NCBI GenBank assembly: GCA_949358305.1 | Contig: OX442323.1 | Coordinates: 2,480,001 to 2,544,000, forward strand | DNA from: Strigamia acuminata | Lineage: Eukaryota; Arthropoda; Chilopoda; Geophilomorpha; Linotaeniidae | Length of the DNA stretch: 64,000 bases | Reading direction: 5' to 3' | Part shown: piece by piece, positions 24,701 to 32,912 of the stretch | Position numbering within the stretch: the stretch's first letter is position 1 | How the letters are laid out: every line of letters starts with the position of its first letter | Position numbers and translations under genes: made by a program | The notes under the pieces: model-generated | The model's input: the letters and a program-made list of their open reading frames with translations, nothing else | The model's database searches: none | What the model was told of the DNA's origin: nothing

Positions 24701-26843
24701 CGTGCTGCCCCATTTCAAGTAATAGGCGTTGATTTCGCGGGCCCACTCTACATGCGGAGTGGCGATAAATGTTACATCGCCTTATTTACCTGCGCGGTGG
24801 TACGAGCCGTACACCTGGAGTTGGTGTCGGATTTGTCGACGGTGAAGTTTATTTTGGCGTTCAAGCGTTTGATATCACGACGAGGAATACCGAGCGTCGT
24901 ATATTCGGACAACGCGAAGACCTTTAAGCGCGCCGAAAAAGACTTGGCGCTGTTCATAAATGGATTTGCCAGCGAAAAATTCCAGGGATTCTTGTCTCAT
25001 AACAAAATTCAATGGAAGTTCATAGTCGAACTCGCCCCATGGTGGGGGGGTTTTTGGGAGCGCTTGGTCAAGACTGTAAAATTAAGTCTGAAGAAGGTCC
25101 TAGGAAGAGCGTCGCTATGTTTTGAGGAGCTGACAACCGTATTGACAGAGGTCGAAGCAATTATTAACTCGCGCCCAATTACGTATGTGACGGACAATCC
25201 AACAGAACCTGAGCCGTTGTCGCCATCTCATTTCCTGATCGGAGCTCGCCTTTCAAGTTTGCCAGATGTTTATGATCCAGAGCATCGTGCAGATTTGAAT
25301 AAAAGAGCGGAGCTCGTCAAGCGCTGGAAGCTGCGCCAGAGAATGACGAATTTGCTGTGGCGACGGTGGTCCCACGAATATCTCGTCGAATTGCGTGAGT
25401 TTCGACGAGTGAAGGCTTCACGAGAAATCGAAGTCAACGAATTAGTCCTCGTGCAGGAGCAAGGACAGCCGCGTATGGCTTGGAAGACAGCCAAAATTAC
25501 AAAAACATTTAACGGCAGAGATGGGAAAGTTCGCTCTTGCGAGATGATGCTGCCGAGTGGAAAAGTGATGCGAAGACCCGTACAAAGACTATGTGCATTA
25601 GAAATTCATGAAGAAAATTAGTTATGGCCCTTTTTTCCCGGGCAATGTAAAATCCTAATTGATTTAATATTTTATTTTAATGATTTGGTCAAAAGTGTTT
25701 GTTTTGATTATGTTTAGATTTAGAAAAAAAAGTGTTGTTTGATTTTATAAGTATTTAGTTAGATGGAATTAATTGCTATGTTTTGAAGTTCATAACATGT
25801 TTGTTTCGAGGTCACCAAGAGTGCCCTCAAGTATCTAAATTGTTGTTGGTCAGTCCTTGCTGACCAGATGTGTCCCCGTTTGTTTTATGACCTTACTCTC
25901 ATCTTTGTTCATGTATCAACGTGTGTCACTACACGTTTTTGCACTGCTCAATTTTCAACGATTAAATTAGTTTGTTAAGTTTAAACAATTGGACTGTTTA
26001 TTTGTGTGTGCTACAATCGTAGTAGGATTTGTTTTGCAATCGCGAAAGCCATAAAACAAACTATTACAACATTTGCACGTCTAGTGCGTGTTTTTTGGTC
26101 GCTAAACGTGAAAAAAAAACCCATTTTGGAGGCTTTTTGTGCGAAAAACACAAATTCGCACATTTTACATTTTTTAAAAAATACAAAGTATGTAAATAAC
26201 ACCATTACGTGTATAAATAACAATTTTCATACATAATACGTATAAAAATCACAATTTTCATACATAACACGTATAAAAATCACAATTTTCACACATAATG
26301 CGTGTAAAAATCATCATTTTCATACATAACACATGTGAAAAATATCAATTTCACACGTTAGACGAATTACTCACACTTGGGTTCAGTTTCTCTCGATGGA
26401 GTATCAAATTACCCCGAACTTTTATCACTCTTTCCCGACTGAAGACATTACTCGTAATGAAATCCCACACTTCGGACATTTGTCTGCCTCGGCACAAGCT
26501 AAGAAATGTTTTTTATACAAATTATTAATTGAGTTTTCCATGAGAGTAAAGATTATTCCTATATTTACTGTTTGATAGTTTCGATGGGCGGCATTTCTTT
26601 GCCGGCATCTCTGCCCAGGAAGGAACAGTTGACTTCTTCCGTTGCCCATGCGTGGATCTTCGCGGCCAAAAATGTCTGGTCCTTGTTCGCGTACACCGTT
26701 GCTGGCGCCGGTTTCACGCATTTCTTACGCCGGACACTTAGTTCGGAAAGAGTATTAAATTAGAAAAACGTGTATTTTATATCATGAAGTACGATTTACT
26801 ACCTGTTGAGGTTCCCCTCCAACTTGTTGTTGCGACCGGCCAT
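15729..26843 (-). CDS. HAUS5: HAUS augmin-like complex subunit 5, 17 exons, 708 aa
   Basis: Exons in transcript order: 26843-26803, 26736-26569, 26498-26375, 19871-19739, 19671-19509, 19448-19391, 19322-19228, 18445-18281, 18204-18120, 18061-17904, 17849-17687, 17619-17539, 17161-17016, 16958-16829, 16767-16617, 16551-16419, 15861-15729. Every junction is GT-AG and the summed lengths (2127 nt) keep frame to a TGA. Augmin recruits gamma-tubulin to spindle microtubules for branching nucleation. I recognise the family from the N-terminal LCRGRQMSEVWDFI and IKVRGNLILHREKLNP segments, the coiled coil after residue 112, SIYSLDFLNASP near residue 540, and the C-terminus ELWWNQP ... GLSLQQWLDRW. Human HAUS5 is about 630 aa. 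Most introns are 54-76 nt; intron 3 (6.5 kb) holds a BEL element, and introns 7 and 16 hold 21-bp arrays. Confidence 0.9.
15925..16336. repeat. 21-bp minisatellite in HAUS5 intron 16
   Basis: About 19 units of ATTTGGACCATTTTCTAACAA, with variants lacking one or a few bases at the edges (TTTTTCACTA in the first units). It occupies most of the 557-nt last intron. The unit length keeps artificial frames open (LDHFLTN on plus, NGPNLLG on minus). Confidence 0.93.
18600..19050. repeat. 21-bp minisatellite in HAUS5 intron 7
   Basis: About 20 units of CATCAATTTCTGTACTGAAAA with subgroups (CATATTCTGTACTGAAAA; CATCAAATTC) and diverged outer copies. It lies in the 782-nt intron between exons 7 and 8. 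The corresponding intron of duplicate copy A has a different 21-bp array. Confidence 0.92.
19905..20306 (+). repeat. 5' LTR of BEL element
   Basis: It begins TGTAAAATCC and ends GCGAAA, so the right end lacks the usual CA. The boundary is fixed by the GCCAT duplication at the 3' LTR and by the primer site one base further on. It includes a small hairpin (TGGTCAG ... CTGACCA) near 20108-20127. Confidence 0.9.
20308..20325 (+). promoter_or_regulatory. BEL primer-binding site, tRNA-Phe complement
   Basis: TGGTGCCGAAACCCGGGA is complementary over 18 nt to the 3' end of arthropod cytoplasmic tRNA-Phe as I remember it (...TCCCGGGTTTCGGCACCA). One spacer base separates it from the LTR. The tRNA identity is from memory. 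Confidence 0.75.
20393..25621 (+). CDS. pol: BEL/Pao gag-pol polyprotein, 1742 aa
   Basis: The ATG at 20393 is the first in frame; the upstream frame has no other ATG. Domains in order: N-terminal coiled region; DUF1759-like gag (PKYEAIKFKGNPLEWDDFW, residue about 125); three zinc knuckles (near 357, 387 and 407, including CFKCLKKGHTSKTC); aspartic protease with LLDPGSQ (Asp at 470); RT with FYVDDL (888); RNase H with FFCDASPKAYG; integrase with an HHCC finger, Asp 1447, Asp 1506 and Glu 1556 (GGFWERLV); and a DUF5641-type tail. It makes a single polyprotein that builds the particle and carries out reverse transcription and integration. The odd point is Pro in place of Ser/Thr in the protease active-site triplet (DPG). 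No stop or frameshift. Confidence 0.95.
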   Translation: MADDLAVTKSQRTVARRTVTATITKAKTLLANIPRNALELKKIRANLKAKFITLKELDVKILAALIDDDEIDQEITQCESNYYEKVIDCEVEIDEALKELNASLVPPPAATVTNNYNGNGHVPHETTMRLPKYEAIKFKGNPLEWDDFWGNFDISIDTKTNITNKSKLVYLKSFLEGEAALVLKGLPPTDENYPVAKELLLERFGRSDVIMSAHLNSLMRMTPVRDIMDTESLQKLYDRCESNVRGLRAAKMNADAIDATVCPLILGLVPKQISLDFSRQYPDGKYKAKELLDMIRAELIHHSKIDNFQELHRKKEVEKSEKSEKSGKSEKSEEKTMRKSHDRVPSARVLSTTISNCMFCSKTHDRDSCTSTAAERKNYIVKNGRCFKCLKKGHTSKTCSYRITCKLCQRSHNPLICDGTPKTVTENVITHVATCVDLSKFVPPPAATLATIFVRVMHQSTEAIVQCLLDPGSQTTFVLSSLAKDMKLPSTGTENLSVLTFGSQTSQNVKRGRFDLKLCHVDDKNKALTVSAFETPWITRPIKTELQAGLRAALERNNIVINFEQHNNFDIFCLIGADNIARILTGRIEKLEENLVAVETMFGWTVMGTSPNVTSLSTMVTRVFNVRLDDRLEEGLRKFWELEAIGIRHETVDESPTDRNSCTKRFREQVTREDGRYVVPLPWLVDTSQLNNNYEVAKRRFWHLVRKFKKNPGFYQAYKKIFEDQLKNDIIEEVEIQDPEHSYFMPHRAVVREDRATTKIRIVFDASSKGKNELSLNDCLDSGPNLLPEILKLLVLFRRELVAYLSDIEKAFLQLLLRLCDRNFVSFLWVPENWDGLEFVVPRIMRQKRVTFGVSSSPYSLNDTIQMHLDEMEKLYPETVKQIREKFYVDDLIDSMRTDDQVLTVFFEARKLMMDAHLPLRKWHSNSRRLREIFAKEIPEDEEIIAAENEQTTVLGLIWNYETDRLQLEIGEWAEKKPEDGQGTKRAIVQAVAKIYDPLGFAAPFTIVGKLMFQELWMRKIDWDVPLPPDIAKRWCEWIKQVTTLRRISVKRPYSSNLSDDSQQELHFFCDASPKAYGVVVYVRTETKGTVDVSLCMSKSRVAPLKPLTLPKLELMSALLSSRIAEKLQVLEVQKMHYWTDSSITYFWIREQQGKTNPFVANRVREIRTNTDVESWRHCPGRVNPADKLTRGMEAVKLVEDGEWWNGPKWLHKSKEHWPQGIDTEMETQLEEVEENSTRINVTRASERLEPLFALETYSSWTKVVRITAWMLRFVRNSKKDQSIGGPLKTEEIEAAETYWFRHTQRSRFAEEMESVQNAVKLNRESPLSQVELIVDENKILRINSRIRDHIGTKNFIYPIVLDADSPMTTLIIRDCHRRALHGGLGDTLSEFRSKFWTRRARKTIKNYVSKCITCRRVNSKLMTQAIGLLPSDRINRAAPFQVIGVDFAGPLYMRSGDKCYIALFTCAVVRAVHLELVSDLSTVKFILAFKRLISRRGIPSVVYSDNAKTFKRAEKDLALFINGFASEKFQGFLSHNKIQWKFIVELAPWWGGFWERLVKTVKLSLKKVLGRASLCFEELTTVLTEVEAIINSRPITYVTDNPTEPEPLSPSHFLIGARLSSLPDVYDPEHRADLNKRAELVKRWKLRQRMTNLLWRRWSHEYLVELREFRRVKASREIEVNELVLVQEQGQPRMAWKTAKITKTFNGRDGKVRSCEMMLPSGKVMRRPVQRLCALEIHEEN
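25646..26047 (+). repeat. 3' LTR of BEL element
   Basis: Same 402 bases as the 5' copy by eye. The sequence just upstream (TTTTTTCCCGGGCAA) is not a classical purine tract, which is unusual for the plus-strand primer. Confidence 0.92.
26195..26345. repeat. Tandem repeat of about 32 bp in HAUS5 intron 3
   Basis: About five diverged units built on ACATAAYRCGTRTAAAAATC and ACAATTTTCAT, between the BEL element and HAUS5 exon 3. Confidence 0.8.
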
Positions 26844-26960
26844 CTTTTAAATTCGAAAAATGTCCCGCCTGTAAAAGCACGAACTCCCGAACTCGCTCGG
26901 TAGAGAGAAATATACGCAATAGGTGGCGCATTTAGCTGGCTCCGGCCAATGAGGTGGCGA
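26844..26960 (-). promoter_or_regulatory. HAUS5 proximal promoter: CHR-like, E2F-like and CCAAT motifs
   Basis: Reading toward the gene on the minus strand: an inverted CCAAT box (CCAAT on plus at 26946-26950), GGCGGGA (26869-26863, E2F-like), five bases, TTCGAA (26857-26852, a cell-cycle homology region variant), then the ATG at 26843. This layout resembles CDE/CHR control of mitotic genes and suits a spindle gene. Function is inferred from motif order only. Confidence 0.45.
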
Positions 26961-27066
26961 CACGTCACACAATAGCGTTATAACTACCGGATTTGTCACT
27001 AGATGGGGATAAGATGCAAGGCTTTCGTCCGAAGTATGGTAGCGTAATAAATCCAATATTTGCGTC

Positions 27067-27308
27067 AACTTTGATTCGCTTTTCAATCTCCAGTTGGATG
27101 CAGAACTATGACTATACTCTTTCCACACTCAAGGTTGACCCTGGAAGCTGGGCTCCCATTGGCCTACTTAGAAATGCAATGCAATATAGTTACATTGCAG
27201 TTCTAAGTTGGCCAATGGGAGCCCAGCTTCCAGGGTCAACCTTGAGTGTGGAAAGAGTATATACGAGTGGAGTTCTGCATCCAACTGGAGATTAAAAAGC
27301 GAATCAAA
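27067..27308. mobile_element. 242-bp near-perfect palindrome (foldback MITE)
   Basis: The left arm starting CTTTGATTCGCTTTTCAATC is the inverse of the right arm ending GCGAATCAAAG. The arms run almost unbroken to a centre near 27185 with only a few mismatches (for example CTATGACTATACT versus the right-arm AGTATATACGAGTGG). It lies about 220 bp upstream of the HAUS5 start codon. It encodes nothing and shows no clear target duplication. Confidence 0.85.
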
Positions 27309-27552
27309 GGTTCACCATTTAATACAACACTACACTACAGAAGAAAACTCGTGTAAACATTGTGTCCGTCCGGTATTACTAAATTACAAAGATCCAAACT
27401 AAAACTTTTAATTTTTTATTTGTCTATTTGCAGTCCAGTGCAGGCTGTTTACACCATCAGCATCAAAAAACACCACAGAACCATTCTGAGGCCCGTGATC
27501 ACGTTTTTTGACCAAATATCTACACAAAAAAAGGTAAATACGGGAAAATCTG
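27309..27552. other. Non-coding, no feature recognised
   Basis: No supported exon, repeat or transposon end. Confidence 0.5.
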
Positions 27553-28330
27553 TTTCATCTGCATCGTAGTTGCGACTTGCTCCACATAGCGACATCTTGG
27601 GACACCTTCGTGAACTCGGTCCAGTCGTCCTTTTTAATTCCTAGAAATAATTGTATGTTTTTAATCAATTATCTTCGATTGATATTATATAAAGGACTTA
27701 TCTGACATAATTCCTTCTTAACTTGGGACAAGAAGAGGCGTCATTACAAACAGGTGTGTCAGTCCTTGAGATTCTTGAGACATTTGTAGTCCCATCTACT
27801 GTCGTGTCTAAGTTGAGAGATAAAATAGATTGATTAGTTGTTTTGATTTCAATTGCTTTCTTTTGTCTTTAGTATTAATTACCGTTAATTGTTGTTGTTT
27901 TTCTACGTGTTTTTCTTGTTTTTTACTTGTTCTAGTGAGCTTGTGAACACGTAATGATGAGGTGATGTCCTCCCAGTTCACTTGTGTAGTTGATCTGGGG
28001 AGGATCTTCCTGCAGTTATAAAGAGTTAGCCAACACATTTAAATACTAAATTAGGAGTAAAAAGTTACCCTCTTTTCGTTGGTGTGGTCGGTCAATCGCC
28101 TAGGTGGACAGGTCAGCAGCTACAACGATCATTTATGCGTGAGCAAGCCCTTGCGGGAGCTGGCAAGATCAGAAAAGAAGGTTACAGCACTTAAATGATG
28201 ACAATTAAGTGTGTCATACCTTTATTTGGTCTTTTTTCTGGTTGAAAGTTCTCCTGTGCAGCTTGTTTGGGCTTGGATTGGGTCAGACTGCTCACTTGGG
28301 CGCCATGTTGCAAATCCTCAACTTGCCTCC
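27553..28330 (-). other. Tentative exon group, unrecognised gene or LINE remnant
   Basis: Several minus-strand blocks are open and flanked by GT/AG: one at about 28325-28218 (RQVEDLQHGAQVSS), one at about 28015-27899 (ILPRSTTQVNWEDITSS), and two smaller ones ending in IKKDDWTEFTKVSQDVAMW with a stop near 27555. The last blocks can be joined in phase, with an acceptor at CAGTAG near 27790 and a donor in CCCAAGTTAAG near 27718. I could not join them in phase to the first block. The final segment loosely resembles the W...D...W tail of LINE proteins. Function unknown. Confidence 0.25.
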
Positions 28331-28856
28331 TGATTTCAGATAAGAAATGTTGTTATTAATGTTGTTTTCACTTGTTAGTTAGTTGTTATTATTATGATTA
28401 AGATTTATAATGGATTCCTTGTAATTTAATCTTAATGTTTGAATTTTAACTAATTATTTTAATGTATAGTACCGATCGTAATGGAGTGCTGCCTTCTCAT
28501 TGGCTGGCTCCAACTTTGAGAGTTCTTTTTGATGTTTTAAATGACAAAGATATTACTGCTACTTATTGATTTAAGCATTAATTAAGATATCTTTTGTGGT
28601 CATTTTGATGTTTTGTATCCTGTAGTATCTGTGATTTCTTTTGTGTTATTCTCTTTAGAATATTTGTGTGCCTTTGTACGGTAGCCTGAAATGGCTATTT
28701 ACTCATTCATGTATTCTGATGTATAGAAGCTCAGAGGAGCTGGTGTGTTTTTCTCTCTGTTTGTTTTATTGTTCAGAAGCACTTGTGATTGTTGTAAAAA
28801 GTGCTTCTGCTTTGTTTTGGCCAAAAAGATCACTCTTTCTTTATGCTTTGATAATT
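28331..28856. other. Non-coding, no feature recognised
   Basis: AT-rich DNA with short random frames only. Confidence 0.5.
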
Positions 28857-29015
28857 CCACCTCGATTCTCACTTCACCTCGTTTGTACTCCACCTCGTTC
28901 GCTGTCCACCACGTCCACCTCAATTTGCTGTCCACCACGTCCACCTCGATTCGCACGTTCACCTCCATTCGCACGTCTACCTCGATTCGCACGTCTACCT
29001 CGATTCGCTCCGCAC
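28857..29015. repeat. 18-bp tandem repeat (ACCTCGATTCGCACGTCT)
   Basis: About nine diverged units; the first ones read CACCTCGTTTGTACTC and CCACCACGTCCACCTC. The GC-rich, pyrimidine-skewed plus strand stands out from the AT-rich surroundings. The minus-strand frame of repeating RIEVDV is an artefact. Confidence 0.85.
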
Positions 29016-29435
29016 ATCCTTTCCTTTGAAAAATGATCCATTTATTTTCTTCGATGTATTCTTTTGCTATTGTTTTGTTTGGCACCATTTTAGGCCTACT
29101 GTAGGCCTAGTTGGAAATTATTTTCTTCTGTATTTCTTCAGTTATGTGCCAGTTGAGTATTTATTTGGCAAGAATATTTCCTGATGGGGCTTACTTTGAA
29201 AATGTTATTCTAAAGTAACTCCATTTGATGTTCTTTTGTAGCTTTTTGGTGGTTTTTCAAAGTTTGGTTTGAATTTTTCATTTGAAATTGAAGAAATTGA
29301 ATTTGTCTTGTGGGATTTCGTGATTGGTAATGGCAAGAGTTTAGTTTGGGATTTGATTTCTGAAACCTGTTTTTTATTTTCAAAGTGATCAGTGGCTCAG
29401 AGGATGGTGAAAAACTTAAAAAACAACATTTTCAA

Positions 29436-29600
29436 GCAAAAAAATGTATTTACAGATGGAAAAAATGCATTTTCAGATGGAAAAAATGCATTTACAGATG
29501 GAAAAATGCATTTAGAGATGGAAAAAATGCATTTACAGATGGAAAAATGCATTTAGAGATGGAAAAAATGCATTTACAGATGGAAAAAATGCAATTGCGG
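29436..29600. repeat. 21-bp tandem repeat (GATGGAAAAAATGCATTTACA)
   Basis: About eight units of 20-21 bp; single-base losses in the A run account for the shorter ones. Confidence 0.88.
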
Positions 29601-30749
29601 ATGGCTTTTGCAGGTGTATTGACATTTCATCAATTTTTTTTTGTTTGATTCTTTTTATTTCTGTATAAGAGTTTCGATTTTTCTATTTCTTGAGTAGTAG
29701 TATGAAGAATACTTTGAGGCAAAAATTGGGGTGTAGTTCTTAATCTCTGCCTTCCATTTTTCCCGCAGTGATGCATATTTTTGATATTTTTCACAATTTT
29801 CATTCCTTCTTTTTCAATTTTGTACGAGAGAACCGGATTATGATTGGATTTTAAGTTAGGTACTGGTTTGATATTAGTTAGTATTTCTTGAATTTATCAT
29901 GTCTAGAAAGATGTTCAAAATTTCGATTCTATTTTAGGGATAATCTTGGTTTAAATTGAAATGAATCTCTTCCTAGAATGGCTTTGAGTTTACAGACTGA
30001 ATTTCGAATTTTTTTTATTGACTGCACATTATAAATTGTTAGTGGTTAGAAGAGTGTTCAACTGCATAGTTGTTCATTCATTTATTCCTGGAAAATGGTG
30101 ACAAATCATTTTATGTTGTAAGACTGCATTCCAATGAATAGGAGTGTGGCATTCACCAATTTGATTACGGTTGACAAAACAAACATACAATTAATCTTCT
30201 TAGGCAAAACAATGCATTTGAGCATTTTATATTTTTCTAAATTTTCATTTGTAAATTTCAGAAGGTAGCACAACTAACTACGTGTTCTTCAGTTCCATTT
30301 TTGTATAAATTGAAACTTTTTTCACAAACAACACCTGTTTGTTTTTCCTTTTGCCAGTCTCCATATTTAAACTTCGTAGGGCCACAACATGTGCCTTTGA
30401 GTTTACAATGAGCTCAGGACATAGCTTTTACCTTTTTTTTCTCACGACTGGAGTCTTATTTTTCAGACTGAATTTAAAGTTATTTGTTCAATGTTCTTAG
30501 ATATTTTTATTTTATTAGAATCTCTTACAATTCTTTGTTCATCAAAATAATGATGTCATTTAGTTAGGTTAATTTGACGTTTCTAAGCGACCACTTCTAT
30601 TGGAAAAGGTCTTCCCATGAACACCCTACTGTTTGGAAGTTGTCCTCTAAAAGGGTTCTCAGTAAATCCTCAGTTCTTTCTATGCTTCTGTTTGTCCCAC
30701 GGTCAAGATCATCAATGACTTATAGCCAAAGTATTTCCTTTTTTGTGCA
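29601..30749. other. Intergenic DNA, no gene recognised
   Basis: T-rich on the plus strand. Phrases such as CTTATTTTTCAGACTGAATTTAA (near 30465) resemble parts of repeat X at 60160, suggesting diverged repeat DNA. Confidence 0.45.
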
Positions 30750-31080
30750 GCTTGAAGTCTTTAATCCTGGCAACTCAGTCTTTAGTACGAAGTAGTTTGG
30801 AATGTTTAAATAACACAGTAATAGACTTCTAAATCGCTTTACTACTCGGTCCTACTGTTGTGCTGGGTTTAATGTTGATAACTGACCCTACTGTCTCCCC
30901 TGTTCATCTCTGAATTTTGATCTTGCCGATTTAGAATTGCCAGCTCTTTTCAATCTTATCTATTCTGTTTATAGTAGTTTGCGGTTTGCATTTTGCGCTC
31001 AAGCTTTTTTTTCGTGCTTAGCATTATGGTTTTGGAGTTTCCGGCAAATGTTCAGAAGTGCGTGCTCTTCTAAGTTTCCT
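30750..31080. repeat. Partial copy of repeat X
   Basis: It aligns with 39590-39870 and 60655-60950, sharing ACTTCTAAATCGCTTT, TTAATGTTGATAACTGACCC and AAATGTTCAGAAGTGCGTGC. Confidence 0.75.
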
Positions 31081-31478
31081 TTGAGGATGTCCTCGTCTAT
31101 AGCAATTAGTTTCTGTCTAGATCCAAAGGGGCGCTATAGCCAGCGCGATAGCCCTAACGACAGACTGAATTTTCAGGTTGTCACGCTGCAAACGAAATGA
31201 TTTTGGCTGTGTTTTGTTAAAATAAATTGGATCTTGGTTTGCAAAACAACTTTAAACAGGTTTATTCTGGATAAATACATTGCTCATTTTTCAAGCAGAC
31301 CACGGAACAGTTGCCTAGTTACCGACAGTAAACAACAACAGTAATATTGCGCTTGAGCGCCGTAATAGGTTTTAACCAGATTACACACTCACAAATTCCC
31401 CTCTTTCATCTGTTTAAAACCAATTTACAATAATAAAAAAAAACGTAAATAGTTATAGTTCAATCTTGTGCCTTCTCT

Positions 31479-31902
31479 TCAAGCTTTTCTCTCCATTTCG
31501 AGCGTCCCAATGAAGTCTTTCAGCTTGTTCTTGATTTTTTTCAATTCTACTTTCTCTTTGGCGAACATGTACTCACACAATATGTGAAATAATGAAAAGA
31601 ATAGCCCGCAATATTTTGGACATTTCATCGCAAATGGTGGTGATAACGTTAAAAACAAACTGAAACAGCTTACACAGCGCTGCGAAAAAGGTTCGAAATG
31701 CTTTACTGACAGCTGATGGCCCGGCAGGACGCCCGAGTTTTTCTAAAAAAAAATCAATTTGATTTTTCTGATAATCTTACACAAATATTAAAAAATTACG
31801 TTTAACGGCCCGTGCCATTTTGTGTACGACATTTCGGTGTAGGTTAGTCCTGAGCACAAGCTGGTAGAAGGATTGTCTAAATCAAAATACTTTGGGATGG
31901 TC
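31479..31902 (-). CDS. Tentative two-exon 3' end of an unrecognised gene
   Basis: Exon 31902-31800 follows a TTTTTTTTGCAG acceptor and encodes TIPKYFDLDNPSTSLCSG and then YTEMSYTKWHGPLN. After a 57-nt intron, exon 31742-31479 continues in phase 0 for 87 codons to TGA and ends in a Lys-rich helix (AKEKVELKKIKNKLKDF). The first exon needs two bases from an upstream exon I could not find, so the 5' end is missing. A second frame of the last exon is also open for over 50 codons and looks equally protein-like, so the frame choice rests on splice phase alone. No domain recognised. Confidence 0.35.
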
Positions 31903-32071
31903 CTGCAAAAAAAATTTCCGCTTTAAAAACTAGAAACACACAAGAAAAAAAAGATTAACCATTTTAAAAATTCGTTAGCCTAACTTAAAATTTAACAACG
32001 TCGTGTGTGGATTAAATTCCAAATGAAGGGCGTGCTGCGATTTCGACGCCACCTAGTGATAAAAGAAGGAA

Positions 32072-32325
32072 TGATTTAGCCATTTTATTTTTCATTGGTC
32101 GAACCGGGTTGTATCTTGTAGTGTATCGTACAAACCGATAGTTTGTGACGAGCCATCGCGAGTCGTGAGGCTTTCTCCAACCGTTCTTTCTTCGAAAACC
32201 TTTTATTCTTTTCCAGTTTGATGGTACGTTTTGGATGCAACTAGTAAATATTGTGCGATTAATCATTTCCTTCCTGTTTGACCAATTTTTTTGTTGCTGG
32301 TGCAACCCATTTTTGATGGTTAGAT
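32072..32325. repeat. Dispersed repeat, copy 1 of 2 (partner 36262-36510)
   Basis: It is nearly identical to 36262-36510, from GCCATTTTATTTTTCATTGG to CATTTTTGATGGTTAG, differing by a few small indels. The pair brackets the IS630-like and DIRS-like elements. Confidence 0.85.
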
Positions 32326-32767
32326 TTGATTTTAATGAACTGCAAAGATGAAAATTTTTTAATATTGTAAAACGAAATTACTGTTAAAACAATGTGTTCA
32401 AACTCTATTTCTTCGTCTTTAACAATGTTTTCTCTTCTTAAATTGCCTATGTCTGTATACTTAGTGTTCAGATTTGATTTTAATAAACTATAAAGATGAA
32501 AAATTTTAACTAAATAAAATAAAATTACTATAAAACAATGTGTTCAAACTTTATTTCTTTGTCTTTCTCCATGATTTCTCTTCTTAACTTTAAAACGGTA
32601 TTCGAATTTTCCAGTTCCATTGAAAAATTTTGCTGAAATGTGTAAAAAAAAATACATTAATTGAATTTTTTTTATTAAATTATAATACGAATAATTCTAT
32701 ACCTTTAATTTTTATATCTTTGTGAATTTTTGCTTTATAACAAACTAAACTCTATTCCAAAAAGTAT
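32326..32767. other. Non-coding, short direct repeat
   Basis: The block AGATTTGATTTTAATGAACT..AAAGATGAAAA (32322-32353) recurs at 32468-32500, together with ACAATGTGTTCAAACT..ATTTCTT. No gene. Confidence 0.5.
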
Positions 32768-32850
32768 TTAAAATACTCCCATTGGTTGGGAGATTAATAA
32801 CACCAGTGTAAATGCATTGCGAGAAATAGTTCCCAAAATGCATCAATTTG

Positions 32851-32863
32851 CCACTAGATGGCG
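32851..32863 (+). promoter_or_regulatory. CTCF-like motif inside the transposon end
   Basis: CCACTAGATGGCG, followed by G, fits the CTCF core consensus fully. The same word is at 36214-36226 and at 3044-3056 (last base differs from consensus). Motif evidence only. Confidence 0.35.
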
Positions 32864-32912
32864 GTGTTTATGACGCACCATTTTTCAACTTTTAAATGTT
32901 AGCTGATAAAAA

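Larger units (their letters stand above)
19905..26047 (+). mobile_element. Full-length BEL/Pao LTR retrotransposon inside HAUS5 intron 3
   Basis: The element is 6,143 bp, flanked by GCCAT at 19900-19904 and 26048-26052 (5-bp target duplication). Both LTRs are 402 bp and look identical on reading them side by side, and the single polyprotein frame is intact, so insertion was recent. It is antisense to HAUS5. Its left edge is only 33 nt from the HAUS5 exon 4 acceptor. Domain order protease, RT, RNase H, integrase with DUF1759/DUF1758/DUF5641-type regions marks BEL/Pao. Confidence 0.96.

Noticed and set aside
26425-26721. 98-codon minus-strand frame across HAUS5 exons 2 and 3
   Set aside because: It reads through an intron in the wrong frame; the spliced HAUS5 frame matches the family and this one does not.
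28699-29088. 129-codon minus-strand frame with RIEVDV repeats
   Set aside because: 18-bp tandem repeat; no other support.
32012-32305. 97-codon minus-strand frame
   Set aside because: It lies in a dispersed repeat whose second copy (36262-36510) does not keep the frame.
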